A stretch of DNA of 64,000 nucleotides from the NCBI GenBank assembly GCA_018105865.1, contig CM030841.1:10313182-10377181 (forward strand), written 5' to 3'. Below the pieces are notes generated by a model. The model searched no databases. It saw only the letters and a list, made by a program, of their open reading frames with translations, and had not been told where the DNA came from. Positions 10,201-21,801 of this stretch are shown in pieces (within the stretch, counting starts at the first letter, position 1; each line of letters starts with the position of its first letter). Source of the stretch: Metaphire vulgaris. Lineage: Eukaryota > Annelida > Clitellata > Crassiclitellata > Megascolecidae. A program made the translations under genes and the position numbers.

Positions 10201-11760
10201 GAGGGGCGGTTGACGAGACAGAGGGTAAGGTGACCGTCTTTCGTATTCTGTCTGTTCACTTTAAGTGCGTTGACCAAATAAGAGAGCGTCTCCGACTTAA
10301 CCCGTGTTCACCGTCGAAATCCAAAGCGAATCGGAAGACGCGGAAATTCTATCGCTGTCGTTCGACATCAAATAAGAACAAGAGCAGAAAATAGCAGAAC
10401 GAAATTCCAAACCGCTTCATTCATTCGGCGCTCTCTTGCGCCTTGCGACCGAATAGGGTTTGAGTTTTATTCTGAGATTTTTGAAGGTTCAAGCGCTCTA
10501 TTAATAGATGGCAGGTGAATGCGCCGTAGCAGAGATACACCGAACAGTGTTGGATATTCATTCATTCATTCATTCATTCAATCAATCAATCAATCAATCA
10601 AAAGTTCTATAGCGCCTCTATCATAATACTCAGAGCATCAGCCGATGGCGCACCAAATCCAATCCGAATAAGATCCAGATCAAGCCAGAAAGGTCAGTCA
10701 GATCGGTGGGGGGAGCAGTCTAAGAGGGATAAGCCAGATACTCCTAGATACTGCCAATATACAGATGTCCCTGGATAAGCTAAGACAAACAGGTAGGCCC
10801 CCTATATATGACTAGAGATGATAACGTGGCTGTCCTACGATGTGATGACGGTAATATTAGTTTCAGGGCTTGATAATATTGCGTCAGTGATGCCTAATCA
10901 GTGGTATATTGGGACTGCCATGGGGCGGAAGGGGACGGCATTCCCTTACTTTTTCCAGAGAGGGGACGCATCTTCACTTTTTTTTAAATATATAATTTAT
11001 TATTGTCATTAATTAAATTTAATAAATATTCTTAATATTACGTATTTTCTTATTTGCTTAACTTAATGGATCATGCATCCAACTGCATGATTGAAGTTAC
11101 TAATAACTGAAAGTTATGGTTTTGATTTTGGTGTTACTTTTCCTTTTTCCGCTCACTATTTTAGGGAGGGGACGCCGTCCCCAGTATTTTTTCTGCCATC
11201 CCCACTTCTTTTTATAGGACTTCGGTCCTGTACATAATATGTAGTATTTTTCTTTGAGATTGTCTTAATGTTCGCTGTCGTCAAAATCAAAACGCATGGC
11301 GCAGTGCAGTAGTGTTGCCGCTGGTTCTCTTCTCGTACCTTACAAAGAATCGAAACCGATTAATTTTGACTGCAAGAAAAATGAATGTCAAAGAGACGAG
11401 AGAAAGAAGATATGCCTAAAGAGCCTCTGTCATTTCCTGATGCTTGTTTCTAAGTTGTCATAAACTGTGATCCATTCCACGGCACAATCTGTCATATCAT
11501 TGAACCACTCCACAATCCTAAACGTTTCGCCTCCAGAGCGAACGATTGCCTCCTTACTTATACTCTCTTTTGGGGCTATGACGTAATGACGGAAGAAAAA
11601 ACGCCGCCCGCCGCCGAAGGCCTTTGTGGCGAAACGTCTTTGGTTTGAAAAATCCAGAGGGAGAAGAGACTCGTGACCAATTATTATTCAGTTATTCCGA
11701 AACACTAAGATCTCCACAATAAAGCTGACCTTCGAAATTAACGTACTGCTTAGGAATTGC

Positions 11761-11762
<2 letters not shown>
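10201..11762. other. Non-coding DNA with dispersed short repeats
   Basis: Contains an ATTC/AATC tetranucleotide run (10557-10600). This is followed by a dispersed unit (tctatagcgcctctatcataatactcagagcatcagc) that recurs, interrupted by a MITE, at 46850-47170. No coding signal seen. Confidence 0.5.
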
Positions 11763-11794
<32 letters not shown>

Positions 11795-11875
11795 GCGCTT
11801 GTTTATAGACGCGTCCGTATCAAAGACGATGGGCGTCTATGTGTGTTTGTGTTTGTGTGTGTGTGTGTGTGTGTG
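11763..11875. repeat. (GT)n microsatellites
   Basis: Two GT-repeat blocks, 11763-11792 and about 11840-11875, separated by about 50 bp of unique sequence. Confidence 0.9.
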
Positions 11876-12066
11876 TTTGGCTCCTCCTTTCTCAACCGGG
11901 GCTTGCCACCGTCTATGGTCTTTGGAATCTGTGGCATTCGTCGGAAGTTTTCAGCAGGATCTCTAACTAGACGTTATCTGGTTTTCACAAAGCATCAATA
12001 ATTAATTAATACCAAAGATTTCGATAGCAACTAAGTGAGTTTTATAAGCGAATGGAAAGGAACTGA

Positions 12067-12150
12067 TGCGACGTCATCTATTCGACGTCATCAAATCGAC
12101 GTCATCTATTCGACGCCATTAATTCGATGTCATCAATTCGACGTCCTCTC
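12067..12150 (+). repeat. 16-bp tandem repeat (TCGACGTCATCTAT)
   Basis: Five imperfect units of about attcgacgtcatcaat lie side by side. Each contains the palindrome GACGTC, which holds a CRE-like TGACGT half. Confidence 0.75.
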
Positions 12151-12157
12151 CGCAATC

Positions 12158-12262
12158 GGCCTACTTTGGCTTTGTGCCACCGGTTCCCGTCTGAACAGTT
12201 AAGCAAATTTGAGCGCGGTTGGTGCTTGGATGGGTGACCATCCCGGAACCTAATCGTGGTTC
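12158..12262 (+). mobile_element. 5S rRNA-derived sequence (SINE3-like head or 5S pseudogene)
   Basis: The block from about ggcctactttggc to tcccggaacct follows eukaryotic 5S rRNA. Recognisable pieces are caccggttcccgtctgaaca, gttaagcaaa (A-box region) and the internal control region cttggatgggtgacc. The 5' third is poor and the 3' end of 5S is lost, so it is not a working 5S gene. The following sequence (cgtggttccggcggccaacc) does not continue 5S. A 5S-derived SINE or a retroposed 5S fragment fits best. Confidence 0.72.
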
Positions 12263-12870
12263 CGGCGGCCAACCAAGCCGTTCATCGCTTAGGCGTCGAT
12301 AAATTGATAGCAGCGTCAAGCTGCGAAGGTAAAACGCGGGTCTTAGAGAAATTAACGGCAACCTACTCTAGATTAATGGCATTAGCCACCTGGGTCGCTG
12401 CTTGCCTAGTAACCGGAGAGCAGCGCCGGAACCTACGTTCGTAAGATGACTACCTTTTACCTTTACCATGCCACGAGTCAGCATTCAGGACGAATAGGTT
12501 TCAGCTTTCAGGTATTATTTCTTTTAGATCCTTCGAGCGACGCACCTCTTGCTGTTCGTAAAGATCGAACCTCCTTCGAGGCTCTTACAACTCTCCACCT
12601 GGGTCGCCAAAAATTCCAACTCAATATTTCTGCATTTAAAAACTACGCGACCAGTGAGGGCGTAGCCTACATGAGTGGAAGTAATCGTGGCTATTTTGAG
12701 GAATGGTGAAGACAATTGATTACTACTGCTCCGTTGATATATCGACGTATATATATATATATAATATATATATATATAATATATATATATATATATAACT
12801 GCCTCGCCGATCGTTGCACCTCTCGTCTATTGCTATTTCAAGAACGCCTACGCACCGGAAACACATGCAG

Positions 12871-12916
<46 letters not shown>

Positions 12917-13050
12917 TGTGGTATAACTTTCGAAGCGCCATATAAATACACGAGAGCTTACTCACTTGGATCGAAGGATTCTATGTCACGCAGCAATTGC
13001 AAACTCATCCATATCGACTGAATGTGACCACCACCACCGCCATCACCACC
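12263..13050. other. Non-coding DNA with (AT)n blocks
   Basis: Possible SINE tail directly after the 5S-derived head, then (AT)n microsatellites at about 12749-12797 and 12873-12914, then CCA/TCA repeats. No gene recognised. Confidence 0.5.
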
Positions 13051-13058
13051 ATCACTAC

Positions 13059-13249
13059 CAGTGTTTAATCTAGACCGTTTCCGGGGAAAACCGCCCTTTT
13101 CCCCCTTCCCGGAAATTTCAAATTCTCCCGGAAATTTTGGAATACTGCATGGACTAACAGCGGTCCCTAGCAGAAATTCCCCGGCTTTGTCAGTTACCCC
13201 CGGCTTTTTGAGTTTCACCCCGGAGTCCAGGAGTCTAGTTTAAACACTG
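13059..13249 (+). mobile_element. hAT-type MITE, family GTTTAATCTAGA, copy 1
   Basis: 191 bp with terminal inverted repeats cagtgtttaatctagac and gtctagtttaaacactg. It is flanked by 8-mers atcactac and atcactgc (7 of 8 identical). The interior is C-rich with no coding sequence. The CAGTG end and 8-bp duplication are hAT traits. Confidence 0.8.
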
Positions 13250-13266
13250 ATCACTGCCACCATCAT

Positions 13267-13299
<33 letters not shown>

Positions 13300-13386
13300 G
13301 ACAAACACAACAACAGTCATCGTCGTCGTCACAATAGTTATCGAGACACTATTTAAAGTTCCTCTGTTGCAAATTACATTACATTA

Positions 13387-13550
13387 CCAGTGGCTCTTCT
13401 AGCCACCTAGACATTGGCGAAGTTTAATTTTTTTGGGGGGTCAGACATTGGGGAGGTCATACTACTTGCCAAAATATCAACATTTGGGGGAAGAAATTTC
13501 AAACTTTGAGGGGGGAATCTCCCGCCAGAGAGGGCCTAGAATAAACACTG
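13387..13550. mobile_element. Short hAT-like MITE inserted at the TIR gene stop codon
   Basis: The left end reads ccagtggctcttctagcc and the right end ggcctagaataaacactg. Flanking 8-mers ttacatta (13379-13386) and ttacattg (13551-13558) match at 7 of 8. The right copy contains the TAA stop codon of the minus-strand TIR gene, so the element begins immediately 3' of that stop. Confidence 0.6.
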
Positions 13551-14030
13551 TTACATTGCGACGGCCGATCCGTCTATACCTGTCCGTCGCAGGTGAGCGA
13601 TCAGCTTCGGCCACCAGTCGTCGGCCTCGGCGTCGACGTAGGCGACGTCGAACAGGGCGTTGGGAACGTCGCATCGACGGAACATCAGAACGACGAACTC
13701 CGTCGCCCTCGGCGTAAGCGTCTTCATGTCGGAAACGTTGATCCAGATGTCGCTGAGGAACTCCGGCGACAGCACCATCAGGGTCCTGCGCGACCGACGG
13801 ACCCCGGCGTCGATGCGGCTGTGCAGGGGCGAGCCGCCGGCGCCCTGCTCGACGGAGAGGCAGCGAAGACCGACGGACGGAGACTCGAGGCGCTCCATGA
13901 CGCCGTACACCCAGTCGCGCTGGTTGGAATGGTGGACGAAGAAGGCATCGTAGGAGAGACGGTCGCGTGGAAGAACAGCGGAAGCGATCGGCATTGCTGG
14001 AAGATGCTTGACGGAATGAGACGATTCGAC
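13551..14030 (-). CDS. TIR-domain protein, last exon
   Basis: This exon encodes 159 residues and ends at TAA (13551-13553). It opens after a good acceptor (tttctttcag, 14040-14031), which I take as the exon start because the frame upstream is only a (GAT)n repeat coding for aspartates. A TIR domain begins about residue 24 with SYDAFFVHHSNQRDWV (box 1). GLRCLSVEQGAGGS follows where the RDxxPG BB-loop normally lies, then SRRTLMVLSPEFLSDIW, and DDWWPKL at the box 3 position. TIR domains mediate homotypic assembly in Toll/MyD88 innate signalling, or hydrolyse NAD in SARM-like proteins. The canonical R-D of the BB-loop is absent. Upstream exons, and so any receptor or adaptor domains, are not found in the window. 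Confidence 0.78.
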   Translation of the reverse strand, partial: VESSHSVKHLPAMPIASAVLPRDRLSYDAFFVHHSNQRDWVYGVMERLESPSVGLRCLSVEQGAGGSPLHSRIDAGVRRSRRTLMVLSPEFLSDIWINVSDMKTLTPRATEFVVLMFRRCDVPNALFDVAYVDAEADDWWPKLIAHLRRTGIDGSAVAM

Positions 14031-14054
14031 CTGAAAGAAACCGCAGTCAACGCT

Positions 14055-14109
<55 letters not shown>

Positions 14110-14215
14110 CCGCCATTGCCACCACCACTGCATGCCATCGCTTTCGTCGTCGTAATCGTCATCGTACTCATCGCCATCATCATCGGCAGCATCATCACAG
14201 TCCACCATCACCGTC

Positions 14216-14268
<53 letters not shown>

Positions 14269-14270
14269 CG
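14055..14270. repeat. (ATC)n and (AAT)n microsatellites
   Basis: A (TCA)n block, about 14056-14107, lies in the intron just upstream of the TIR exon acceptor. An (AAT)n block follows at about 14215-14268. Confidence 0.9.
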
Positions 14271-14625
14271 TCGTCGTCATAATCGTTTATGAAACAATGT
14301 ATATAGCTCCTTGGGCATGGCAAAGGCCAACGTCGATGGCACTATCCTAGACATCACTTGAATGAAATGCAAAATAATCCTTGTCTTTGGATGCCGCTTT
14401 TAAATAAGTCAACGGAGTTCGCTTTCCTGGTGTTATTCAGTTCCATGAAAATACAGTGCAGGATTGACGCCGAATTTAAATCATGCCCGTCGCATATATT
14501 ATCGAGCTGAGCTTGGCAGTCTTGACTGAAGGAAAACCACTCTGACTGACCTGTAATTAGCAGGATGCGCACGGGCGTATACGTGCATATGGCCATGCTT
14601 TTGCATTAATTTCGATTTTCATAAT

Positions 14626-14765
14626 GGGGCGGAAGATGCATGGCAGAGTGGGTTACGCGCTGGAGCAATAGACTGACGGAGCGAAGTCAGAGCCCCGTTA
14701 GCGCCCCTATAGTGGCTTTCACACAGGCAGTAATGCCTTCTGAGCCACTTTAAATCACGCTGTAG
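14626..14765 (+). mobile_element. tRNA-derived SINE, copy 1
   Basis: Starts ggggcggaagatg and has an A-box-like tggcagagtgggttacgcgc. The B-box region is degraded (agtcagagccccgttagcg). It ends with the family tail gtggctttcacacaggcagtaatgcc...cactttaaatcacgc. The same order occurs at 28981, 57902 and, inverted, at 54553 and 25793. Confidence 0.78.
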
Positions 14766-15940
14766 CAGTTGCACCGGTAAGTAATCCGAACTTTCTGGAG
14801 GTACACAACACAAGTGCACCCCGTTCACCTCCTAGAATATCCATGCAGCTGCAATAATTCCCGTTGAAATATTGTAGACAGCACTTTATCGGGTGCGGCA
14901 TATCGTGCAATGTCAGTATATACGGATATACAGTAACTGCTGTTGACAACACTGCGCTCGCTGTTTAGCGGTAGATCAAAAGCGTTTGCTGGTCTGTGTA
15001 CAAACACGATTGGAACTTCGTTTGAGTTTTAGAATTTCTGTTTTTGCAAAATCCATCGAGAGTACAGTGGCGCTGTAGAAGTTGGAATATTGTCAAAATG
15101 TAACTGTAAACATGACAAAGCAGTAGAAGACTTCTTCTTCTTTAGCGCCATTGTAGTAGTACATCTGCACCAGTCGATGGTCACATTCCAGTAGGGGAGA
15201 CCGGGATAAAATGGTCATCCGGGCCATAGCGAACATCTTTAATTAATTAGGCCCCACTTGCAGATACCGCAGACAAGGAAACTCTTTCAGCGTGACACAC
15301 TTATTGGGCGCCACTTTTTGTGTAGCGTTGATGGGCGCATGTGGTCTAGTAGCGTTAGAAATACAAATAAGCAATTATATCGTGTTCGAAACATTTACTG
15401 AAGCAAAGTTCTTGTCCTATCGCTCTTGCATTTCTCGTTTGATCGACAAACTACAGTAATTGTTTTGGCAAGTAATAAGTCCTATTTTGTATCGCGTATG
15501 TAGTCTACGATCAAACAGTATAACTGTTGCATAGTCTAGGGCAAAGCAGTCATGGTATGTCCACGCTGCCCCAGATGCCAGGGTAAAGCGAACTTTTAAT
15601 TAGTAAAAATAATTTCTTTTCAAATAAATAAGTTACCAAATCAATTTATTATAGTCCATATCTTTTGATAATTACCTTACTTTTCTGCATATTTAAGTCA
15701 TCGTTAATCAAGGTAGCACAACAAATATCAATCTGAAAACTAGAAAACCATGTTCGCTTTGTCCCGTTTGCCCCAAGAAATGTTCTCAATCTGTGATTTG
15801 TCATTCTCATCTTGAAATTCTCGTGCATCTTGAGTGTATATATATATATAATTATATAATTATATATATATGGATGTTTAATATTGTTGTAATTTAAATT
15901 AGTCCAGTAGCTTACAAAGCCATATCCATTCACCAGCTTG

Positions 15941-15941
<1 letters not shown>
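14766..15941. other. Unassigned non-coding DNA
   Basis: AT-rich, with a short TATATAATTATATA stretch near 15838-15872. No gene or clear element recognised. Confidence 0.4.
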
Positions 15942-16026
<85 letters not shown>

Positions 16027-16091
16027 ACTACTACTAATACTATGAGTCTGACTGACTACGACTACGACTACAACAACAACAACAACTGCAC

Positions 16092-16123
<32 letters not shown>

Positions 16124-16267
16124 TCGGTACTATTACAACTACTAGTACTAGTACTACTACTACTACTACTACTAATACTAATACTACTAATACTACTGGT
16201 ACTACTACTACTACTTCTACTATTACTACTACTACTACTACTACTAATGATGATGATGATGATGATG

Positions 16268-16361
<94 letters not shown>

Positions 16362-16375
16362 TAATAATTGTTAAT
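15942..16375. repeat. (CTA)n grading into (GAT)n and (AAT)n
   Basis: A composite trinucleotide array: (CTA)n 15942-16025, interrupted CTA/CTG units to about 16245, (GAT)n, then (AAT)n to about 16358. Neighbouring phases differ by one substitution per unit, as expected from slippage with point mutation. Confidence 0.92.
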
Positions 16376-16895
16376 AATACTATAATTGTTAGTAATAATT
16401 GTTATAGCAGAAGCGCTGTGCAAACGATTGGCTGGGCGTTTAATTGTTTATTTTGCTTCGGCGGCGACTGCGCGAAGACGAAGGATCGATGATATCGCAT
16501 GTCCCAGGGCTGTTCACCGTCCGTACGATACCCGGGAGATGCATAGGAAATTTCGATAGCCCGTCTCCCCTGTACAGTTTCAGCGACTGTCCCAGTGGGA
16601 TTTGGGGCGCAGAGGGAAACGTATCTTCCACTCAGGAACCCTCGCTAAAACATCAAAGGACGTGTGTAGGCTGCGCAGCTGCTGCGTCGCAGGACCGCTA
16701 CCGCATGTACCCAAGGAGGCACTGATGCCATTCTGTTTCGAGGCTTGTCTTCAGTTGGAGGACTGTGGTAAGAGTGCAGTGGTAGCACAGCAATGTCGCC
16801 TCCTCACAGACAGATGCGTCTTTCAGAATGATGCAAACTGACGACGCTGAGCATTATCTGTAATTGGAACGGAATCTGCTTATACGCTAAGCTAT

Positions 16896-16896
16896 A

Positions 16897-16988
<92 letters not shown>

Positions 16989-17007
16989 GTAGTAGTAGTA
17001 GTAGTAA

Positions 17008-17094
<87 letters not shown>

Positions 17095-17095
17095 C

Positions 17096-17134
<39 letters not shown>

Positions 17135-17200
17135 CATTTCGACATTAACTTTGGTTTACTTGGCCTCCTAAATTTACCACTTTAAATTACGTTATTATTA

Positions 17201-17253
<53 letters not shown>

Positions 17254-17264
17254 CATCATCATCA
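16896..17264. repeat. (TAG)n, (AAT)n and (ATT)n arrays
   Basis: (TAG)n about 16898-17093, (AAT)n 17094-17133, then (ATT)n 17193-17262 running into (ATC)n and (GTC)n. Long leucine, threonine or isoleucine frames here are artefacts. Confidence 0.92.
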
Positions 17265-17617
17265 TCATCATCATCGTCGTCGTCGTCATCATCAGTGTGT
17301 GCGAGAATTCTAAAACATTTGGATTTTTTCTAAAATTTTAAAAAATCCAAATTAAAACCGTGACGATTACAAGTTTTATCAGTCTCTTTGTAGAGATCAT
17401 AAGGGACACTTGAGTTTGAGCTGTTAGCATCTACACTGAATTATAAGAAAATTTCCATTTCTTTCCTTGGGAACTTTTTTCTCCTCTCTCTTTCTCCCTT
17501 TCTCTTTGATTCTCCAAAAGAATTAGTGTTTTGTAAGCATTGTTCTCTGTAAATAGTAAATACTCTGCAGTTTCCAGCAAGAGAGAGAAAAGTCAAACTG
17601 CGTTAGGTTGCAAGCGA

Positions 17618-17621
<4 letters not shown>

Positions 17622-17682
<61 letters not shown>
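17622..17682. repeat. (AT)n microsatellite
   Basis: A pure AT run of about 60 bp. Confidence 0.95.
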
Positions 17683-17685
<3 letters not shown>

Positions 17686-18352
17686 CCAGTTGATATTCTT
17701 CTGCAAGGCAGCTACGCCTCATTCAGAATGATTAAAACAATATCGATATCCTCGTGAGTGAGTGGTACCGTCCCTGTGTTGCCGTCGTCTAATTCTTCTG
17801 AAATATGATGGCAGAGAAACCCGATTATAGCCAATTACTGTAGATAGCACAGTCATCGGCTACTTAAGCCATTCTTTGGTGGTAAGAGCGTCGCTCGTTT
17901 TAACGTATCGACGCCCCAAACCAGCGACGCTCGATATAATTCAGTCTTCCGATAGGCTTACGCCACAAGGTGGGATCGTTTGTCATGTATTTAACACAAG
18001 CGGACGAGATATTATGCAGCCTACGGTCAGTATTATATCGTCACTACGACGATATACTGACGCTATTGAAGCAAACGATGAAGATAAGAAAGACAAATAG
18101 ACGGACGGACAGACAGACATACAGACAAACCGACAGACATACACCTTAGATTCTGATCACGTTTCTGACTGGCGTGAGACAGTAACCCAATACATTCGAT
18201 GCATGCAAACAAAACTTCATGCATTGGACCACGACGACGAGAGAGTGCTGACCGACTCATTGTCACTCAGTCGAGTTACACGAATAGCAATCGGATTCCC
18301 TGTTGCCAATATTACAGGTCTATCATTAAGTAAGGCATTAACCTTCATAGCG

Positions 18353-18422
18353 TTAATCCCGTACGTGACACGGGCAAGGAAAACATGCTAAAAGCGTTAA
18401 CCCCGTACGTGATACGGGCAAG
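18353..18422. repeat. Duplicated hairpin unit CCCGTACGTGACACGGG
   Basis: Two copies of agcgttaatcccgtacgtg..acgggcaag lie about 40 bp apart. Each can fold into a short stem with a CCCGT/ACGGG pairing. Confidence 0.6.
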
Positions 18423-18539
18423 ATGTAATGTAATGTAACAAGATATTAATTTGCAGTGTCTAAGTTTCAGTTGATCAAAACAGTCAAAGTTTGACTCTGG
18501 CAGTGAGGTAGGCATCGGGGACAGGTAATGGAATACCTT

Positions 18540-19275
18540 TCTAATAAAATATGCAATTTTAATTTATATTGCGCCCATTTTATAGCGCATTTTTACACAA
18601 ATTCATTGTTATATGCTCTTCTGTCGGCACAGCTACTGATTTCGCAAATATACATTACTCAAATATTTTCTCACCAGAAAGTCAAGGTAACATAATATAA
18701 AGCACCTGTAGTTTTCATTTATATAGCGCCCATTTATATAGCGCAATTTTACACAAATTTACTTTTATATACTCTTCTGCCTTGACAGTCACGGATTTCG
18801 AAAATATGCATTATTCAAATATTATTTCATGAAAAATTCAAGGTAACATAATATAAAGCACCTGTAATTTTCATTCATATAGCGCCCATTTATATAGCGC
18901 ATTTTTACACAAATTCACTTTTATATACCCTTCTGCCTTGACAGTTACGGATTTCGCAAATATGCATTATTCAGATATTATTTCATCACAAAGTCAAGGT
19001 AACATAATATGAAGCACCTGTAATTTTCATTCATATAGCGCCCATTTATATAGCACAATTTTTCACAAAATCACTTTTATATACTCTTCTGCCTTGACAG
19101 TTACGGATTTCGCAAATATGCATTATTCAGATATTATTTCATCTCAAAGTCAAGGTAACATAATATAAAGCACCTGTAATTTTCATTTATATAGCGCCTA
19201 TTTATCATTTATATAGTGCAATTTTACCCAAATTCACTTATATAATCTTCTGCCTTGGCAGTTACTGATTTCGCA
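18540..19275 (+). repeat. Tandem satellite A, ~156-bp unit
   Basis: About 4.7 copies of a unit containing taacataatataaagcacc, cattcatatagcgcccattt and cttgacagttacggatttcg. The taacataat landmark recurs at about 18688, 18844, 19000 and 19155, giving a period near 156 bp. Copies differ by point changes and small indels. No coding sequence. Confidence 0.88.
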
Positions 19276-19815
19276 AATATACCGCCTTTTAGCAAATGAA
19301 TTGTAGTAATAAGGCGCTACATAAATTTGCGCTATATAAATGAAATTGAGCGCATTCTAGCGTCAGGTATCAAAGTTTGGTCTCAAATACCTTCCTTGCA
19401 GTTACTGACTTTACTGTATAAACGCGTGTTTGAAAATCCCGCCTTTTAGCGTATGAGTTGAATTGTAGTAATAAGGCGCTACATAAATTTGCGCTATATA
19501 AATGAAATTGAGCGGATTCTAGCGTCAGGTATCAAAGTTTGGTCTCAAATACTTTTCTTGCAGTTATTTACTTTACTGTATAAACGCGTGTTTGAAAATC
19601 CCGCCTTTTGGCGTATGAGTTGAATTGTAGTAATAAGGCGCTACATAAATTTGCGCTATATAAATGAAATTGAGCAGATTCTAGCGTCAGGTGTCTAAGT
19701 TTGGTCTCAAATACCTTCATTGCAATTATTGACTTTACTGTATAAACGCGTGTTTGAAAATCCCGCGTTTTAGCGTATGAATTGAATTGTAGTAGGCCTA
19801 ATGAGGCGCTAAATA
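19276..19815 (+). repeat. Tandem satellite B, ~160-bp unit
   Basis: About 3.4 copies of a unit with ccgccttttagcgtatgag, aaggcgctacataaatttgc and gcgtcaggtatcaaagttt. Landmarks recur at about 19282, 19439, 19601 and 19762. It abuts satellite A and shares the ccttgcagttactgac..tttac segment with it, so the two arrays look like diverged relatives. Confidence 0.85.
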
Positions 19816-20102
19816 AATGTAAATGTGTACATAAATAAAGACACAAATAGAGTGAATATGATACTAATTACATCAGGTGTCCAATGAATATCTCTAGCCA
19901 TTAGATTCTATTTCGAAAGCATTCGTATCTCGAGTCTTCAATAACGTCGTTTAGTAATAACGTCGTTTCGCCCCAAAAATAATCAAACGCTTTTGGTACG
20001 TCATTTACACAATTAATCTAACGCCAAGGAGGTTAATGTAAACTCATTTGATCGCTCAAATAAGTCGCTTGAACAAATTCGCTCCGGAAGAGAATCCGAC
20101 AA

Positions 20103-20142
20103 CGAGAGAGAGAGAGACAGACAGACAGACAGAGACAGAGAC

Positions 20143-20173
<31 letters not shown>

Positions 20174-20190
20174 CAGAGACAGAGAGAGAT
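20103..20190. repeat. (GACA/GA)n simple repeat
   Basis: Low-complexity purine-rich run. Confidence 0.85.
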
Positions 20191-20319
20191 CTTCACGATT
20201 GTAATGCTGCTTCAACTTCGCTTGAAAATTGTTTTTTAAGGCCAGAAGGTCATTTGACTAAAAGTCTTATTCCGTTGAGAGTTTTACGGCGTTTAAAGGC
20301 AACTAAAGACCTTGTTGTC

Positions 20320-20512
20320 TCTGAGGGCAAAAAAGGCCAAAGACCTTCTCTTTAAAGATCACAGACCTTGTCGCTAAAGGACAAAAACCTTTTTTCAAAA
20401 GGCCAAATGCATTGTCTCTAAAGGTCCAATACCTTGTCTCAAAAGGTCAAAGATTTTCTCTTAATAGGTTATATACCTTTTCTCTAAAGGCCAAAAACCT
20501 TGTTTCAAAAGA
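20320..20512 (+). repeat. ~31-bp minisatellite (CTCTAAAGGCCAAAAACCTTGT)
   Basis: About six imperfect units each containing ctaaaggccaa followed by accttgtct. Each unit holds the short inverted pair AAGG/CCTT. Confidence 0.7.
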
Positions 20513-20567
20513 CTGTCCTCTCACAATCGTCGTCTCTAGTTCTACATTCTCCAAACGCTGTGAGTCT

Positions 20568-20841
20568 CGGTGGCGTAGCCAAGAGGGTGGGGTCAACTTA
20601 AGCCTCCCCCTTGGCTGCCGACGAAAATTTAATAAAATGTGTTTCCATGCATTTTTTATTTTCGGGCGCGGGGGTCAAATTCCTCCCACCCCTTGGCTGC
20701 CGACCCAAAATAATTTCTAAGCGCTATAGAATGTAAAGATGTAAAGTGACAACCTTTTTCTTTTTCTTGTCAAGATTTTTCGAAGTTGGTTATGATCAAA
20801 ACCAAAACCCCCTCCTTCCGGAAATCTTGGCTACGCCACTA
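20568..20841. mobile_element. hAT-type MITE, GTGGCGTAGCC termini, copy 1
   Basis: 274 bp, ends cggtggcgtagccaaga and tcttggctacgccacta. Flanked by identical 8-mers gtgagtct at 20560-20567 and 20842-20849. An internal direct repeat (cccttggctgccgac) occurs twice. No coding sequence. Confidence 0.85.
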
Positions 20842-20879
20842 GTGAGTCTTATGTACGCTTGACCGTCTAAGCGGAACTT

Positions 20880-20921
20880 TCTTCTTCTTCTTCTTCTTCT
20901 TCTTCTTCTTCTTCTTCTTCG
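20880..20921. repeat. (TTC)n microsatellite
   Basis: Pure CTT/TTC run of about 14 units. Confidence 0.9.
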
Positions 20922-21092
20922 GCTTCACGGACTTAAGTCTGATCTACTCTCGAGTTTTCACTGATCCTAATATCACTGACATTCCCGAACGCAACTCGCG
21001 CCATGCATTCGCTCTTGTAACAGAAGAGGTGCAGATAAATAGGGAAGGGGTGTGACTTCGGGGGTATTTCCAACAGTTTGATTTGTCTTAAT

Positions 21093-21377
21093 AAGTGGCG
21101 TAGCGAGGGTGTCCGGCGCCAGGGGGCAAAGCAGGTCATCGCCTATTTCTCTTACTTAAGTTACGTGAGCACGGATGGTCTATGCAACTTAACTGAGCGA
21201 AATAGGCGAAGACCTTTTCTGGCTCGTCAAGCTTTTTGGGAGGAACTTGAGGTAAATTCTATATATTCAATATCCAACCGTGGTACAGGACTATCTTTTT
21301 TTAAAATTAGGTGATCGATTTGACGCCCCCCTCCGCGCCCGGGGTGGTTGTCCTGCCCCGCTGTCGCTACGCCACTG
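21093..21377. mobile_element. hAT-type MITE, GTGGCGTAGCGA termini
   Basis: 285 bp with ends aagtggcgtagcgag and ctgtcgctacgccactg, flanked by identical 8-mers gtcttaat at 21085-21092 and 21378-21385. Confidence 0.85.
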
Positions 21378-21801
21378 GTCTTAATGTACAGTATATTTAA
21401 ACGTGGCTTAGACGCTGTTCGCAAGATTAGGAAAATATTCCTCGCTTCTTCTTGCTCCCCTTCTTCTTCTTCCACATTTTCTTCCGCATCTTCTTCTCCT
21501 TCGTTATGTTCTTCTTCTTCATCTTCCTCTTCTTCCTTTCTTCCTTCCTTCCTTCCTCTTCATCTTCCTCTCCTTCCTTCTCTTTCTTCTCTAGCTGCGC
21601 TTGCTAGAGGCGAATCGAATCAGTCGAGATTTCTGTCTTAGTCAGTCGTTCCGCTGCTACGTACATCGTTTCCTACTTGCTTAAATGGTTGCTGATGATC
21701 AATCGATCGTAATCAGAATCCTTGAGGCGATCTCTTTCAATATGCTCCTACTTCTCCGTCATTTTGTCCAAATGACTCAAACACCTATGATACTATGTCT
21801 G

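Noticed and set aside
13778..14128. Acidic Asp-run domain N-terminal to the TIR domain
   Set aside because: It is an intronic (ATC)n repeat upstream of a clear acceptor at 14031.
16444..16735. Cysteine-containing plus-strand frame, considered as a thrombospondin-type repeat
   Set aside because: The tryptophan and cysteine spacing does not fit and no splice-consistent boundaries were found.
16804..17145. Long leucine and threonine reading frames
   Set aside because: They are products of (TAG)n and (AAT)n arrays with no codon structure.
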